Shown here: positions 54,500 through 62,121 of the stretch, in pieces
How the letters are laid out: each line of letters begins with the position of its first letter
Numbering within the stretch: the stretch's first letter is position 1
Origin: Candidatus Thiocaldithrix dubininis
GTDB taxonomy: Bacteria > Pseudomonadota > Gammaproteobacteria > Thiotrichales > Thiotrichaceae
Assembly: GCA_029972135.1 (NCBI GenBank)
Contig: CP124755.1
Location: 1,364,001 to 1,428,000, forward strand
Length of the DNA: 64,000 bases
Direction: 5' to 3'
The notes under the pieces: model-generated
Told to the model about the DNA's origin: nothing
What the model saw: only the letters and a program-made list of their open reading frames with translations
The model's database searches: none
Position numbers and translations under genes: made by a program

Positions 54500-55470
54500 T
54501 GCCCTGTCATAACCTGTATACCGCGCATTTTGCGCGGGTCGAAACCGAACTGATGGCATTGGGGAATCACAACCTTGATGCCAAGCTGTATTTTTATTTA
54601 TTTAACCGGATGGATGCCGATGGGATTGCAGGCACAACGCAACGGGTATCCCGCGCTCGTATTGCCTTAGACCTGTCTGAAAAAGGCGGGCAGGGCAAAC
54701 GAAATCGCTTGATTACCTTTACGCCGAATGATATAGATGTTTCGTTGTTCCGTCTGGAACGCGCTGGGTTAATTGAACGTCTGTCTGATCGTCAAACCTT
54801 GCGTATCAAATTTTCTGCCTTTATCGCTGACTCGCATTCTTATATCCAAAACGAAGTCCCGAACCATGTACCGAACAAGTTGGTACAATGTCACGAGCCT
54901 AAAACCATTGTAAATCAAGCTACTTACGGTGCTAAACCTGCTGTAAGTGCCGACGAGGTGACGAGCGAAGTCCCGACAATTATTACTACTACTACTACTT
55001 CTACTACTCAGCCCTTGAGCCAAAAAATTCAGATGTCACTGGATTGGCAACCGAGTGAACTGTTTTGGCAACGGGTCGCTATGGCAGGCTTGCAACGTGA
55101 GCAGGTGTTTAAGGGTTGGATTGGGGAATTTATTTCCTTCCGTTCGGCGAATGATTTGTCATGGTTAACGCAAGCGCAGTGGGAACATAAGCTGTTGCAA
55201 AACATTTTGGGCTATATCCGTAACCCGCAATTGGGGATGAGCAGTAAGACGGTCACGCCGCAGACAAACCCTGATAAAGCCAAGGTAGTGCCGTTGAAGC
55301 GCGTTAGCGTGCCTAACACCTATGATGCTTCGGAGTTACAACGTTGGGCGCTTAAAAACGGTTTTAGAGCGGCTAAGATGGGGGAAAGTGTGGAACAGTA
55401 TCGCGCTGCCTTGCGTACCCTTATCGAGCAGCAGTCACAAGCACAGGAGCGGAGGGCAGTGGGATGTTAG
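54496..55470 (+). CDS. Phage replication protein with DnaT-type domain
   Basis: A 324-aa protein. N-terminal winged-helix replication domain (about 1-115: LDAKLYFYLFNRMDADGIAGTTQRVSRARIALDL), a linker with a Thr run encoded by an ACT microsatellite (54984-55007), a DnaT-like domain (about 180-235: DWQPSELFWQRVAMAGLQREQVFKGWIGEFISFR) and a basic C-terminus. The start overlaps the dnaB stop by ATGA. Probably the helicase loader/initiator. Confidence 0.8.
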   Translation: MMPCHNLYTAHFARVETELMALGNHNLDAKLYFYLFNRMDADGIAGTTQRVSRARIALDLSEKGGQGKRNRLITFTPNDIDVSLFRLERAGLIERLSDRQTLRIKFSAFIADSHSYIQNEVPNHVPNKLVQCHEPKTIVNQATYGAKPAVSADEVTSEVPTIITTTTTSTTQPLSQKIQMSLDWQPSELFWQRVAMAGLQREQVFKGWIGEFISFRSANDLSWLTQAQWEHKLLQNILGYIRNPQLGMSSKTVTPQTNPDKAKVVPLKRVSVPNTYDASELQRWALKNGFRAAKMGESVEQYRAALRTLIEQQSQAQERRAVGC

Positions 55471-55937
55471 ATAAACCCAGTAGTTCAGGCTTTGGTGCGT
55501 GTTATGCCAGTGCAACCGGTATTCGTAAACAGGGGATTGAGGTTGCCATGGATTGGATTAAACGCTATCCCGGTATTGATGGGTTTAGTGTGGCATGGTT
55601 GGAAGCCGGTGGAGCATTTGACCCGACCACAGGGCAATTGACCGGTGCAACACACCCGATGGATTTAGACCAGTTTGCACGGGTGTTAAAGCTGGCATCC
55701 CGTGTGCAAGAAGCCTTAGACCGTAAGCTGATTGTGAAGGTGCAACGTTGCGTTAATCGTCCGGTGCAATCGGCTGGCTTTGCCTTACCCGGTGTAACGG
55801 TGAAGCGTGCCTTGCCTGAACCTAAGCAGATACCTAGCCCAGCGTTTGTGCCTGCGGTGCAAGGGCAGGTTTCGCCTGCTGCGACTGAATCAGTGGCTGC
55901 ACCGATGCCGAAAAGCTTAAGGCAACTATTGGATTAG
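55464..55937 (+). CDS. Phage protein downstream of the replication gene
   Basis: A 157-aa protein. The folded part (about 20-110) has VAMDWIKRYPGIDGFSVAWLEAGGAFDPTTGQLTG, and the Pro/Ala-rich tail ends in PKSLRQLLD. It overlaps the preceding gene by 7 bases. Unknown. Confidence 0.65.
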   Translation: MLDKPSSSGFGACYASATGIRKQGIEVAMDWIKRYPGIDGFSVAWLEAGGAFDPTTGQLTGATHPMDLDQFARVLKLASRVQEALDRKLIVKVQRCVNRPVQSAGFALPGVTVKRALPEPKQIPSPAFVPAVQGQVSPAATESVAAPMPKSLRQLLD

Positions 55938-55987
55938 TCTAACGCTTGCCTGATTGATTTTTATAACGATATAACAGCGGTAATAGC

Positions 55988-56539
55988 ATGAATCAAGAAT
56001 TCGATTGGTTGGATTATTTATCCTTACTGAATCCTCATTGCGTATTGCAAGCCAGTGTGGGCGGTTTACCGAGCATTACCCGTGAGGAGGTGTTGGCTTC
56101 CTTAGCCGGAGTGAGTGCGTTTGCCGAGCTTATGGTTTCGGGTAGAACCGGTACATTGGCAGCGGATGAAGTGGCAAGCCGTTCTTATCTCAATGCCTTT
56201 GTATTGGCATTTAAACTGAACCAAGCGTTGATGTCGGGCTTTCCCGTCACAGATTTTAAGGTGGTGTGGCGGGAAGTCTGCCGCGATGTGTTTGGGGTAA
56301 AGGCGAGTTGCCCACATTGTGAGGGTGGCTATAGGGGCACGCGGCTTTGCCCGCATTGTGCAGGCACAGGCTTACAAACCAAAACCAGTTATTACTTTGC
56401 CCGCTCCGCGCAAGTCTCACGCGTCAAATGGGAACGCTTGGGGGTGATGTTGCCGGTGTGCCATTCGGTGATTGCGCAGGCCTTGGAGCAAGTCCGCCAG
56501 CAGTTAAAATTCAATTTAAGCAAAAGGTTAGCGGCTTAA
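55988..56539 (+). CDS. Zinc-finger protein, candidate Q-type late antiterminator
   Basis: A 183-aa protein with a DnaJ-like zinc finger of two CxxCxG knuckles (CPHCEGGYRGTRLCPHCAGTG, about 119-139) between helical regions. Some lambdoid Q proteins carry a similar zinc finger. Its place between replication and lysis genes, followed by a promoter and then two terminators (56670-56778), copies the Q-pR'-tR' layout. The Q call is inference from context. Confidence 0.6.
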   Translation: MNQEFDWLDYLSLLNPHCVLQASVGGLPSITREEVLASLAGVSAFAELMVSGRTGTLAADEVASRSYLNAFVLAFKLNQALMSGFPVTDFKVVWREVCRDVFGVKASCPHCEGGYRGTRLCPHCAGTGLQTKTSYYFARSAQVSRVKWERLGVMLPVCHSVIAQALEQVRQQLKFNLSKRLAA

Positions 56540-56669
56540 AGGGTAGGGGGGGTTAGCATCTCAAATGGGCTGCCCCCTAAAGACCGTGCCCCTAATGCAA
56601 TTTTCACGAAAACGCATTTTTAGGGGGGGGGTATGTTGATACCTAAGCAGTTTTTGCATACTATTTTTC

Positions 56670-56675
56670 TATAAT
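56670..56675 (+). promoter_or_regulatory. Candidate late promoter -10
   Basis: TATAAT 13 bases before a strong terminator, downstream of the Q-like gene. The -35 is not obvious. A G9 run (56622-56630) and C/T-A repeats lie just upstream. Confidence 0.5.
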
Positions 56676-56687
56676 TCCGCGAAAGTC

Positions 56688-56726
56688 CGCCTAATGCAGT
56701 AAAACCCTACATTAGGCGTTTTTTTT
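56688..56726 (+). terminator. Strong terminator (tR'-like)
   Basis: CGCCTAATG / CATTAGGCG with a 13-base loop and T8. Confidence 0.9.
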
Positions 56727-56741
56727 GCCCAAAAAACCGTA

Positions 56742-56778
56742 AGCCCGTCGTGATTTTGATTGCGATGGGCTTTTTTTT
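56742..56778 (+). terminator. Second tandem terminator
   Basis: AGCCCGTCG / CGATGGGCT (one G-T pair), 12-base loop, T8, ending 25 bases before the endolysin start. Two terminators directly upstream of the lysis genes imply antitermination control. Confidence 0.88.
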
Positions 56779-56802
56779 GTCCATGTTTAGGGGATCAGTC
56801 TG

Positions 56803-57735
56803 ATGTTGAATCGAGACATTTTTTTCAAGCATATTCGGGGTACGCTATTTTCGGGTGTTTTAAACCAGCACCAAGTCGATGGCATTAATGCCGACTTGGA
56901 TTATTGGCAAAACCACCATGCGGATGGCAACCCGCAGCATCTTGCCTATATCTTAGCGACGGACTACTGGGAAACGCAGCAAACCATGCAACCGATAGCC
57001 GAGCGTGGCGGTAAAGCGTACCTGACCCGTATGTATGACATCCAAGGCGACCGTCCGGCTAAGGCACGCGAATTAGGCAATCTACAACCCGGCGACGGTG
57101 CCAAATACACCGGTGGCAAAGTACAGCTTACCGGGCGGCGCAACTTCCGTATTCAAGGGCGTAAGCTCAACTTACCGCTGGAAAGCCAACCTGAACTCAT
57201 TTATGACATAGCGATTTCCACCGCCGTGCTGATCGGTGGCATGTTAGACGGCGATTTTACCGGACGCGCCCTAAGCGATTACACCGATTTAGCGGGCAAT
57301 TTAGACCCCATTAACGCCCGCCGTGTAGTCAATGGTACGGACCATGCCGAGGAAATTGCCGCGATTTTTCGCCAATTTCACAAAGCCCTGCAACTGGGGT
57401 TACAAACCGCACCCGACACCCCTGTACAAGCCCCTGTGGTTGCCGCTGCGCCCACCCCGATAACCGACGTCTTAAACCCCTGCAACCCCGACGAACTGCG
57501 CGAATTTCAACGCTGGCAAGCCCAGCAACGCCTAAACGCTGATAGCAAGCCCGGTTGGCAATCTAAGATCGTTTTAAATTCCGTCGCCAGTCTGGTTTCG
57601 ATTTTGCTAACGTATTTCGGGCTAAATTTACCCGCTGACCAAATCACCAGCGTGGTTACCAGCATAGCCGCCGCTGGCTTCACCTTAAATACCGTCTTCC
57701 GCCTGTTTTTCACCAAAAAACCGATCCGACTTTAA
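56803..57735 (+). CDS. Endolysin (GH19-like) with C-terminal membrane segment
   Basis: A 310-aa protein. N-terminal glycoside-hydrolase fold (about 5-195: HLAYILATDYWETQQTMQPIAERGG, PGDGAKYTGGKVQLTGRRNF), with the catalytic Glu expected in YWETQQTM. A Pro/Ala linker follows at about 200-230. The C-terminal 70 residues hold two hydrophobic helices (LNSVASLVSILLTYFGL; VVTSIAAAGFTLNTVF) that look like a phage holin domain. No signal peptide. Confidence 0.85.
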   Translation: MLNRDIFFKHIRGTLFSGVLNQHQVDGINADLDYWQNHHADGNPQHLAYILATDYWETQQTMQPIAERGGKAYLTRMYDIQGDRPAKARELGNLQPGDGAKYTGGKVQLTGRRNFRIQGRKLNLPLESQPELIYDIAISTAVLIGGMLDGDFTGRALSDYTDLAGNLDPINARRVVNGTDHAEEIAAIFRQFHKALQLGLQTAPDTPVQAPVVAAAPTPITDVLNPCNPDELREFQRWQAQQRLNADSKPGWQSKIVLNSVASLVSILLTYFGLNLPADQITSVVTSIAAAGFTLNTVFRLFFTKKPIRL

Positions 57736-57756
57736 GCCAACGGGGAATCTTATTGC

Positions 57757-58017
57757 ATGAGCTTACACCGCCACGATGAAAATTTATTGCCCCGTCTGCT
57801 GCGTCTAGAAGGCGCAATGGAACGTTATCACGATGAACTCAACCACTTAAAAACCCGACAAGACGCGCAACACCACGACATGCAAGGCATTGCCGAACGG
57901 TTGGATACCCTCAACGCCACCATCAGCCGTGGGCAATGGATTATTAGTGGTGCGACCGGATTTTTTATGCTGGAAAACATGGGTTTATCTGAGTTTCTAA
58001 AAAAGGTACTGCTCTAA
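57757..58017 (+). CDS. Holin-associated XhlA-like protein
   Basis: An 86-aa protein. Helical coiled-coil N-terminus (LLPRLLRLEGAMERYHDELNHL) and one C-terminal membrane helix (WIISGATGFFMLENMGL) ending in a basic/Leu tail. The architecture resembles XhlA/haemolysin lysis accessory proteins. Its stop overlaps the HNH start (TAATG). Confidence 0.7.
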   Translation: MSLHRHDENLLPRLLRLEGAMERYHDELNHLKTRQDAQHHDMQGIAERLDTLNATISRGQWIISGATGFFMLENMGLSEFLKKVLL

Positions 58018-58343
58018 TGGCACAAGGTGCGCCCACCGTTCGCCCCGCTGCCTTACGTCGCCTTGCCAACCCTAATCCCCGACCCACAGCCCACCGACGC
58101 GGCTATGGTCGGGCATGGCAACGCGCCCGTATCGGCTTTTTACAACAACACCCCTTATGCACCCACTGCGCCCAGCAAGGTATCACCCGCGCCGCCACTG
58201 TGGTCGATCACATTCAACCGCACCACGGCGAGGCAGCGCGTTTTTGGGATAGCGACAACTGGCAAGCCCTTTGTCACCGCTGCCACTCCCGCAAAACGGC
58301 GAGCCATGACGGTGGCTTTGGCAACCCCCGACAGGAGACCTAA
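58017..58343 (+). CDS. HNH endonuclease (packaging-associated)
   Basis: A 108-aa nuclease. Zinc Cys48/51 and Cys86/89, catalytic VVDHIQPHH (Asp64-His65), Asn81 and His90, all in the HNH layout. HNH proteins next to terminase stimulate cos cleavage in HK97-type phages. The overlapping frame at 58027-58431 is a shadow. Confidence 0.93.
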   Translation: MAQGAPTVRPAALRRLANPNPRPTAHRRGYGRAWQRARIGFLQQHPLCTHCAQQGITRAATVVDHIQPHHGEAARFWDSDNWQALCHRCHSRKTASHDGGFGNPRQET

Positions 58344-58766
58344 ATGCAAGACACCCCCCACAGTGCGGCGGTTATCCCGCTGCACAGCGGCTACAGCACG
58401 CACACCGCCATACCAACGCAAGCGCCCTTAGAACCTCCCGCATGGCTAAGCCCGTTAGCCCGACGGCATTGGGCAGAAATCGCCGCCTCTTTAAACAAAC
58501 ACAACATTATCAATGAACTCGACCAAGACCTACTGGCCGTGTATTGCAGCACCTTTGCCCGCTTTATCGAACTAGACGAACGCCTCGAACAAACCGGCAT
58601 GGTACAAGTCACCAGCACTGGCTACGAAGCAGAAACCGGCACCTTCACCGCATGGAACAAGCTACTCAAACCGATTATGGCCTACGCCAAACAACTCGGC
58701 TTAACCCCGCCCGCACGGGTCGCCCTGCGCCTGACTGACCCAGAGCAAACCGACCTGTTTTTATAA
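58344..58766 (+). CDS. terS: Small terminase subunit (P27 family)
   Basis: A 140-aa protein with PPAWLSPLARRHWAEIAASL, LLAVYCSTFARFIELDERLEQTG, TGTFTAWNKLLKPIMAYAKQLGLTPPARVAL, the Terminase_4/P27 pattern. Directly after the HNH gene. TerL should follow but is found 4.5 kb downstream, after the CRISPR array and other cargo. Confidence 0.92.
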   Translation: MQDTPHSAAVIPLHSGYSTHTAIPTQAPLEPPAWLSPLARRHWAEIAASLNKHNIINELDQDLLAVYCSTFARFIELDERLEQTGMVQVTSTGYEAETGTFTAWNKLLKPIMAYAKQLGLTPPARVALRLTDPEQTDLFL

Positions 58767-58773
58767 TCATAAT

Positions 58774-60362
58774 TTCATAAGCTGCCTATACGGCAGTGAA
58801 GGCTACGCGATGACCTAGCTGTTGGCTTAAACTTTCATAAGCTGCCTATGCGGCAGTGAAGGGAAGTCCTATTGGCTTAGACTTCCTAGTGAATTCATAA
58901 GCTGCCTATGCGGCAGTGAAGAGTAGCATTCGCACAAGCCCCTGCTTGTCACTTTCATAAGCTGCCTGTACGGCAGTGAAGATATCCGAATCTGATATTA
59001 ACGGGGCGATGGATTCATAAGCTGCCTATGCGGCAGTGAAGTGATTCTATCGGCGTTTATGTGCCTTCAACTTTTCATAAGCTGCCTGTACGGCAGTGAA
59101 GTATCTAAAGCCATTCCTGCCTACCCTGACAACTTCATAAGCTGCCTGTACGGCAGTGAAGAAAACACGGCTTCCTGACAAAATCTGAATATGTTTCATA
59201 AGCTGCCTATACGGCAGTGAAGCAATTATCTGGCTACCCTTATCAAACAGAGTATTCATAAGCTGCCTGTACGGCAGTGAAGCTATACGATTTAGCAATG
59301 TCTATGTTATCAGATTCATAAGCTGCCTGTACGGCAGTGAAGTCGAAGCAAATTCCTATAAAAGCACAGCGGAATTCATAAGCTGCCTGTACGGCAGTGA
59401 AGTTTATATCTCCTATACCGGAAAAACTCTTTTATTCATAAGCTGCCTGTACGGCAGTGAAGGCGATTATATAAAACAGTTGATGGATGCGATTTTCATA
59501 AGCTGCCTGTACGGCAGTGAAGTACCAGTTCTTAAAGATTACTTTGATTACTATTTCATAAGCTGCCTGTACGGCAGTGAAGTTTTTCAACGCAAAAGCT
59601 AAACAAGAGTTGCTTTCATAAGCTGCCTGTACGGCAGTGAAGGCATTGCCGATAAAGCTATCATCCGACGGAATTTCATAAGCTGCCTGTACGGCAGTGA
59701 AGATTTAACTCATTCGGGTAATTGATCAATTCTGTTCATAAGCTGCCTGTACGGCAGTGAAGGGGTTCTGCGTTGTGAAACCAGTATTCTTGATTTCATA
59801 AGCTGCCTGTACGGCAGTGAAGAGGTAGGACTTCACCAAGGCGTAACAACTCAATTCATAAGCTGCCTGTACGGCAGTGAAGATATTGATATAGATACGG
59901 TTGTTACCGACGATTTCATAAGCTGCCTGTACGGCAGTGAAGTAGCACATCCTATCCCGCGAACCCAAATCTTATTCATAAGCTGCCTGTACGGCAGTGA
60001 AGAAAACTCCGCATCTATTTTAATGAGTGTATAATTCATAAGCTGCCTATACGGCAGTGAACTCTTTTTTGCCGAGGTCTCTTTGTCTTGATGATTCATA
60101 AGCTGCCTATACGGCAGTGAACAACATCCCGCTTAATAGAGTGACCATCAGTTTTTCATAAGCTGCCTATACGGCAGTGAACTCTGAAGCGCCGGGGGGT
60201 GCTTGCTGGCATTTTTCATAAGCTGCCTATACGGCAGTGAACCAGTTGACTCACTTGGATTTACGTGACACTCATTCATAAGCTGCCTATACGGCAGTGA
60301 ACGATGCAAAACCATCGCTAAATGCGCTGTTAGATTCATAAGCTGCCTATACGGCAGTGAAC
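58774..60362 (-). CRISPR. Subtype I-F CRISPR array, 27 repeats and 26 spacers, no cas genes
   Basis: 27 copies of a 28-base repeat with 32-base spacers (60-base period; one 33-base spacer at 59162-59194). Read on the minus strand the repeat is (G/C)TTCA, stem CTGCC, 5-base loop, stem GGCAG, then CTTATGAA. This is the Cas6f/Csy4 hairpin of I-F repeats, so crRNA would be made leftward. Repeats 22-27 (right) begin with G and share one loop, repeats 9-21 begin with C with another loop, and repeats 1-8 (left) have mixed loops. The homogeneous right end and degenerate left end place the leader on the right. All variation except the first base is in the loop. No Cas gene is in the window, so processing must rely on host Cas proteins. 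Confidence 0.97.
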
Positions 60363-60521
60363 CAGCATCATAAACGCTTAAGTGCTTCATTGTCGAGTCA
60401 ATTTCGGCTCATTTCGCGTTTAGACCCTTTTTTTTGGGGTGTTGCTAAGTGTTTGATTGTTAAAGGGCGAATTTTGCGGTTACAAAATTGGGGTAAGTTT
60501 CATCCGCATTATAACCGACGA
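60363..60521 (-). promoter_or_regulatory. Candidate CRISPR leader
   Basis: The gene-free stretch at the leader-proximal end of the array, with A/T-rich blocks and an A8 tract when read on the minus strand (60428-60436 region). Leader status is inferred from repeat homogeneity on this side; no IHF site or promoter was firmly recognised. Confidence 0.45.
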
Positions 60522-60635
60522 TTGACAGCCTTGTACAAATGGCGTACTTTAAACCCGTGCTAGCAAAAAACTAGCACCGGGATTGAGACCCCGTTGATTA
60601 TCGAGCGTACACAACCACGCTTAAGTGGTTTTTTT
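60522..60635 (+). ncRNA. Short terminated RNA carrying the C4-target boxes (decoy candidate)
   Basis: Promoter TTGACA (60522-60527), 17 bases, TACTTT (60545-60550). The transcript would start near 60557 with hairpin GTGCTAG/CTAGCAC. It then contains TTGAGAC (60583-60589) and TATCGAG (60599-60605) and ends in a terminator AACCAC-GCTTAA-GTGGTT-T7 (60613-60635). The two boxes are complementary to the two loop sequences of the C4-like RNA downstream. Confidence 0.6.
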
Positions 60636-60680
60636 GTGCCTTGCGTATATGCACGCGCATAAAAAAGCTTCAATGTGGGA

Positions 60681-60798
60681 CTGTACGGGGCAGCCTTCGG
60701 GCTGGCCGGTTCTCGATAGCCGGTAGTCTCAACCTCGTACAGCTCCCGCACCTTCTGATTGAGACCGGAAGTCGGGTAGTTAAACTTAACTATCGAGA
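60681..60798 (+). ncRNA. c4: C4-type antisense RNA and its target in the rha leader
   Basis: A three-way fold. Outer stem CTGTACGGGG (60681-60690) / CCTCGTACAG (60733-60742, one G-U). Hairpin CAGCC-TTCG-GGCTG (60691-60704). Hairpin CCGG/CCGG with a loop holding TCTCGATAG (a', 60711-60719), then single-stranded GTCTCAA (b', 60726-60732). Downstream TTGAGAC (b2, 60759-60765) and CTATCGAGA (a2, 60790-60798) are exact complements in the right order, and a2 covers the GAG SD of rha. This is the layout of phage P1/P7 C4 RNA, which silences the antirepressor ant. Confidence 0.82.
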
Positions 60799-60806
60799 CA
60801 ACTACC

Positions 60807-61613
60807 ATGTCAAACTACACCCTCACTTTGTCCGTACAAAACGACAATCAAAACCTGTTACCTGACCTGTGCATGATCGACGGCAAAGCCTACTGCACCA
60901 GCCTTCAAGTTGCCCACCATTTTGAGAAAGAACACAAGCATGTATTGCGCGATATTGAAACAATAATCACGCAAGTTATTGAAACTTCCATTAAGTCCAA
61001 ATCTGGGCTTAATGAAAATCTATTCAAAAAGAGCGAATATGAGTTTGTTTCGGGCATTGGTGCGAAGGTCAAAAAACCCATGTATTACCTCAGCGAACAG
61101 GGCTTCACCTTACTAGCAATGGGCTACACCGGCGCGAAGGCGATGCAATTTAAGCTGGCGTATATGGCAGCATTCGAGAAAATGCGCGATGCGTTAAATA
61201 TGATTTTGAACACGCCTTACGTCGAACCGGAAACCATTACTGATGCGCAATATCAAGAGTTACGCCGCCTAATCGACCGCATCGCCAACCGCGCCTTACG
61301 CAGCAGTTCCACCGCCAACGCGATTTGGAATAAATTACGCATCGAAATGGGTGTCGAAAATTCGCACCAAATCCCCGCCGCAAAATTCGAGCAAGCCCTT
61401 GCCTTGTTAAACGGCATGGTCGAACACTATTTCGACAATATTTACGTGTTTATGCGTGAAATGGAAGCCCAATTTATCCATGAACATTTATGCACGGGTG
61501 TACCGTTAACCGCCGAAATCCGCAAACAATGGAGACTGAAAAAAGGCACATTGCTCCCTAAACCCTTGAACTGGAAACAAATCGCGTTACAAGTCATGGG
61601 GGACGACGAATGA
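60807..61613 (+). CDS. rha: Rha-family phage regulatory protein
   Basis: A 268-aa protein. N-terminal Rha domain (about 20-125: LCMIDGKAYCTSLQVAHHFEKEHKHVLRDIE; SEYEFVSGIGAKVKKPMYYLSEQGFTLLAMGYTGAKAMQFKLAYMAAFEKM). The C-terminal helical domain (about 150-265) is also seen in antirepressor-type fusions. Its ribosome-binding site is in the C4-target box, so translation should be blocked while C4 RNA is made. It probably acts as antirepressor or lytic regulator. Confidence 0.9.
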   Translation: MSNYTLTLSVQNDNQNLLPDLCMIDGKAYCTSLQVAHHFEKEHKHVLRDIETIITQVIETSIKSKSGLNENLFKKSEYEFVSGIGAKVKKPMYYLSEQGFTLLAMGYTGAKAMQFKLAYMAAFEKMRDALNMILNTPYVEPETITDAQYQELRRLIDRIANRALRSSSTANAIWNKLRIEMGVENSHQIPAAKFEQALALLNGMVEHYFDNIYVFMREMEAQFIHEHLCTGVPLTAEIRKQWRLKKGTLLPKPLNWKQIALQVMGDDE

Positions 61614-61861
61614 GCGACTACCAAACGCCCATTGAAACCGCTGCTCATGACCTAACTACGTTTATTTGTCAAAATAGTAACCAGCCGTTTAGCTTCTTGT
61701 GGTCATCCTTAATCGGCTTTGCTGAATTAGGCATCCTCAAAGCTGCGTTGGAACATAACCAAGGCAACCAATGCAAAACCGCCAAACAGTTGGGGTTACA
61801 CCGCTCGACCTTACGGCAACGCATCGCCTTGTACGGGCTGCAACAGCACGGCAAGGCTTAA
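61610..61861 (+). CDS. Fis-type HTH protein
   Basis: An 83-aa protein. The C-terminal half (LGILKAALEHNQGNQCKTAKQLGLHRSTLRQRIALYGL) is a Fis-family HTH; the N-terminal half is helical. ATGA overlap with rha makes it its translational partner. Confidence 0.85.
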   Translation: MSDYQTPIETAAHDLTTFICQNSNQPFSFLWSSLIGFAELGILKAALEHNQGNQCKTAKQLGLHRSTLRQRIALYGLQQHGKA

Positions 61862-61880
61862 CGTAAACGGCTAGAAAGGG

Positions 61881-61920
61881 TCAACCATCCTTCAAAGTGG
61901 CACAGGAGAAGGATGGTTGA
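61881..61920. promoter_or_regulatory. 12-base perfect inverted repeat after the Fis-type gene
   Basis: TCAACCATCCTT / AAGGATGGTTGA with a 16-base loop containing GGAG. No T-run, so an RNA structure or operator rather than a terminator. The remaining bases to 62011 show nothing else clear. Confidence 0.5.
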
Positions 61921-62011
61921 AACGAGAACTACGAGAGCCTTGCAGTCTAAGCCGCAATTCTTAAGCGAAGCTTATCAACGATTGGCAAACAGCACGGTTT
62001 TCTATAAAACG

Positions 62012-62034
62012 GCCCCAACCTTTGGGGCTTTTTT
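62012..62034 (+). terminator. Rho-independent terminator
   Basis: GCCCCAA / TTGGGGC, 3-base loop, T6. It isolates the secreted-protein gene from the rha unit. Confidence 0.9.
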
Positions 62035-62121
62035 ATGGAAATAAGCTGTTATAAAAACATTGCATAACCTGAATGCTAAATTAATAATACGATTATTTAA
62101 CCCTTCACTAGCGCCAAACTT

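Noticed and set aside
58027-58431. 134-codon plus-strand frame over the HNH and terS genes
   Set aside because: Composition is Pro/Thr/Ala-rich without domain, and it overlaps two genes with clear motifs.
58774-60362. Array considered as part of a Tn7-like I-F3 CRISPR transposon
   Set aside because: No tnsABC, tniQ or cas8/5f genes are in the window and the flanks are phage packaging genes.
59047-60390. Several minus-strand reading frames of 78-83 codons with repeated SLPYRQLM or FTAVQAAYE units
   Set aside because: They are translations of CRISPR repeats and spacers; the 60-base period keeps frames open by chance.
60540-60800. Structured region after the array considered as a tracrRNA or retron msr
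   Set aside because: I-F systems use no tracrRNA, no repeat-antirepeat pairing is seen, and there is no reverse transcriptase; the C4 antisense layout explains the stems and complementary boxes.
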